A stretch of 64,000 nt of DNA from Lewinellaceae bacterium (GTDB lineage Bacteria > Bacteroidota > Bacteroidia > Chitinophagales > Saprospiraceae): assembly GCA_020636025.1 (NCBI GenBank), contig JACJYQ010000008.1, positions 372,001 through 436,000 of the forward strand, given 5' to 3'. The position numbers were made by a program, and so were the translations under genes. Positions 62,599 through 64,000 of the stretch are shown in pieces (within the stretch, counting starts at the first letter, position 1; every line of letters starts with the position of its first letter). Under the pieces are notes generated by a model that saw only the letters and a list, made by a program, of their open reading frames with translations, was not told the DNA's origin and did not search any database.

Positions 62599-64000
62599 GT
62601 GATAAACGATTTTGTAATTCGATTTGCCAATGTAAATGGCACCGGTTCTGCCAGTGCAAACGAAATGTTTGCCAAAGCGATATTCCGGATGGGAATACCT
62701 GTTTCCCCCAAGAATATATTCCCCTCCAATATACAGGGGCTTCCCACCTGGTATGAGGTAAGGGTAAGTGAAAAAGGCTATTTGGGCCGCAGGGAAGGCA
62801 TTAATATTATGCTTTCTGTAAACCCTCAAAGCATGTCGAAAGACATAGCCAATGTTAAGTCAGGAGGCTACTTTATCTACGACAGTACGAAGGAGCTGCA
62901 CAAGGACATGATCCGTGATGACATTCACTATTTGGGCATTCCAATGATGCAGATGTGTATGGATAAATTCGCTGATCCGAGACAGCGCCAGTTGTTAAAA
63001 AACATGGTTTATGTAGGCGCTCTCACGGCCTTATTGGATATTGAGCTTCCTGTGCTGCATCAAATCATACAGGAGAAATTTAAAAACAAGGAAAAACTGG
63101 TTACCGCCAACTTTGAGGCGGTTGACATGGGAAGAACTTATGCTATGGAACATTTTACATGTCCGCTTAAGTACCGTGTTGAGCGTCGGGATAAGGTTGG
63201 AGACTGGATTATGATCGACGGTAATTCTGCTTGCGGCCTTGGCGCTGTATACGCGGGCGCTACCGTGTTGTCCTGGTATCCAATCACGCCTTCTACTTCG
63301 CTGGCAGATGCTTTTGGCAAGTATGCCAAGAAATACCGCATAGATCCGGAAACCGGCAAAAACAATTTCGCCATTGTGCAAGCCGAGGATGAACTTGCCG
63401 CCATTGGTATGGTGATCGGAGCCAACTGGAATGGCGCCCGTTCATTTACGGCTACCAGTGGTCCCGGCGTATCGCTCATGAGCGAATTTCTGGGTTTGGC
63501 CTATTTCGCAGAAATACCAACAGTGTTGATCGATGTTCAGCGCGGTGGTCCAAGTACCGGGATGCCTACCCGTACCCAGCAATCTGATGTGATGATTGCA
63601 GCTTATGCCTCTCACGGCGATACCAAACAGGTATTGCTTTTCCCAAGCACGCCAGGCGAGTGTTTTGAACAAACGGTGCTAGCTTTTGATTTGGCAGAGC
63701 AATTGCAAACCCCGGTTCTGGTTATGACCGATCTGGATCTGGGCATGAATGAAAACATGTCTCCACCGCTAAAATGGGATGATTCCAAAGTATACGAACG
63801 TGGTAAAGTGCTGGATGCCAAGCAGTTGGAAGACATTGAATATTATGGCCGCTATCTTGATACCGATGGAGATGGCATCCCATATCGCACCATTCCAGGC
63901 ACACACCCAACAAAAGGCTCATTCTTTACACGGGGTACGTCCCGCGATGAATACGCTGTATATACGGAAGAAGCCCCAGCCTATGTTCGCAACATGGACC
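62599..64000 (+). CDS. 2-oxoacid:acceptor oxidoreductase alpha subunit (gamma-alpha fusion), partial
   Basis: The frame is open from GTG at 62599 to the window's end (over 465 codons), with the start supported by the conserved VNGTGSASANEMFAKA opening. The gamma-type domain (about 1-190) is fused to the pyruvate/2-oxoglutarate:ferredoxin oxidoreductase alpha domain (from about 200), with YPITPSTSLADAF, QAEDELAAIGMVIGA and TSGPGVSLMSEF. It oxidises a 2-oxoacid, most likely 2-oxoglutarate, to acyl-CoA with reduced ferredoxin. The beta subunit should lie beyond the window. A TTG at 62569 is an alternative start. Truncated by the window edge. Confidence 0.9.
   Translation, partial: MINDFVIRFANVNGTGSASANEMFAKAIFRMGIPVSPKNIFPSNIQGLPTWYEVRVSEKGYLGRREGINIMLSVNPQSMSKDIANVKSGGYFIYDSTKELHKDMIRDDIHYLGIPMMQMCMDKFADPRQRQLLKNMVYVGALTALLDIELPVLHQIIQEKFKNKEKLVTANFEAVDMGRTYAMEHFTCPLKYRVERRDKVGDWIMIDGNSACGLGAVYAGATVLSWYPITPSTSLADAFGKYAKKYRIDPETGKNNFAIVQAEDELAAIGMVIGANWNGARSFTATSGPGVSLMSEFLGLAYFAEIPTVLIDVQRGGPSTGMPTRTQQSDVMIAAYASHGDTKQVLLFPSTPGECFEQTVLAFDLAEQLQTPVLVMTDLDLGMNENMSPPLKWDDSKVYERGKVLDAKQLEDIEYYGRYLDTDGDGIPYRTIPGTHPTKGSFFTRGTSRDEYAVYTEEAPAYVRNMD

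Overview
The window is a chromosomal segment of a Bacteroidota bacterium, most plausibly from the Saprospiria/Lewinella-like part of the phylum (the subgroup is inference). Signs of the phylum are a giant SprB-repeat protein with a gliding-motility-associated (type B) type IX secretion tail, a TonB receptor with a carboxypeptidase-regulatory-like N-terminus, many lipoproteins with short lipoboxes, an Mrp ATPase lacking the usual C-x-x-C, a KirBac-type channel, and recurrent TAnnTTTG promoter boxes instead of Shine-Dalgarno/sigma-70 signals. I found no rRNA, tRNA, CRISPR array, prophage or transposase gene.

Layout. 1-8.4 kb: phosphodiesterase, thioredoxin, NAD(P)HX repair enzyme, CaiB-type CoA-transferase and Mrp, HtrA protease, DapF. 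8.4-11 kb: LuxE-like acyl-protein synthetase, a repeat-rich gap, HutI. 11.1-16.9 kb: SprB/cohesin-like T9SS adhesin, a 433-bp gap built of nested inverted repeats, a small membrane/TPR protein. 17-21.4 kb: two lipoproteins coupled to a TonB receptor, then a glycosyltransferase. 21.5-29.3 kb: M48-like protease, TPR membrane protein, CorC-like protein, LptC, FemAB-like protein, omega-amidase, NlpC/P60 hydrolase. 29.6-35 kb: 3-hydroxybutyryl-CoA dehydrogenase, a palindrome cluster, and a two-gene SIR2-like / STAND-ATPase-FGE operon. 35-44 kb: outer-membrane protein, beta-glucosidase plus Na+ symporter, RimM, RfbC, polysaccharide polymerase-like protein. 44-58.5 kb: DivIC, SucD, serine hydrolase, LysM protein, KdsB, Kir channel, photolyase/cryptochrome, PurH, M16 protease, OmpA-family protein. 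58.7-64 kb: GltD-like iron-sulfur flavoprotein, GT39-type glycosyltransferase, LspA and the start of a 2-oxoacid:ferredoxin oxidoreductase alpha subunit that runs off the window.

The most interesting locus is 30.9-34.9 kb. A divergent SIR2-like protein is translationally coupled (ATGA) to a 941-residue STAND NTPase with a membrane segment and a C-terminal formylglycine-generating-enzyme/C-type-lectin domain. The last ~120 bp of that gene are strikingly GC-rich. Nearly all surface-type codons there are NNC/NNT and can be derived from AAC/AAT by changes at adenines only, and a GC-rich hairpin tail follows the stop codon. This is what a variable region of a diversity-generating retroelement (DGR) looks like; no reverse transcriptase or template repeat is visible here, so they would have to lie elsewhere. 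I read it as a candidate diversified NTP-dependent conflict/defence or self-recognition module.

A second theme is intergenic architecture. Convergent gene pairs are either almost touching (gaps of -20 to 32 nt) or separated by long perfect inverted repeats (23, 29, 38 and 28 bp arms) or classic hairpin terminators. Seven-base tandem repeats begin exactly at or inside stop codons.
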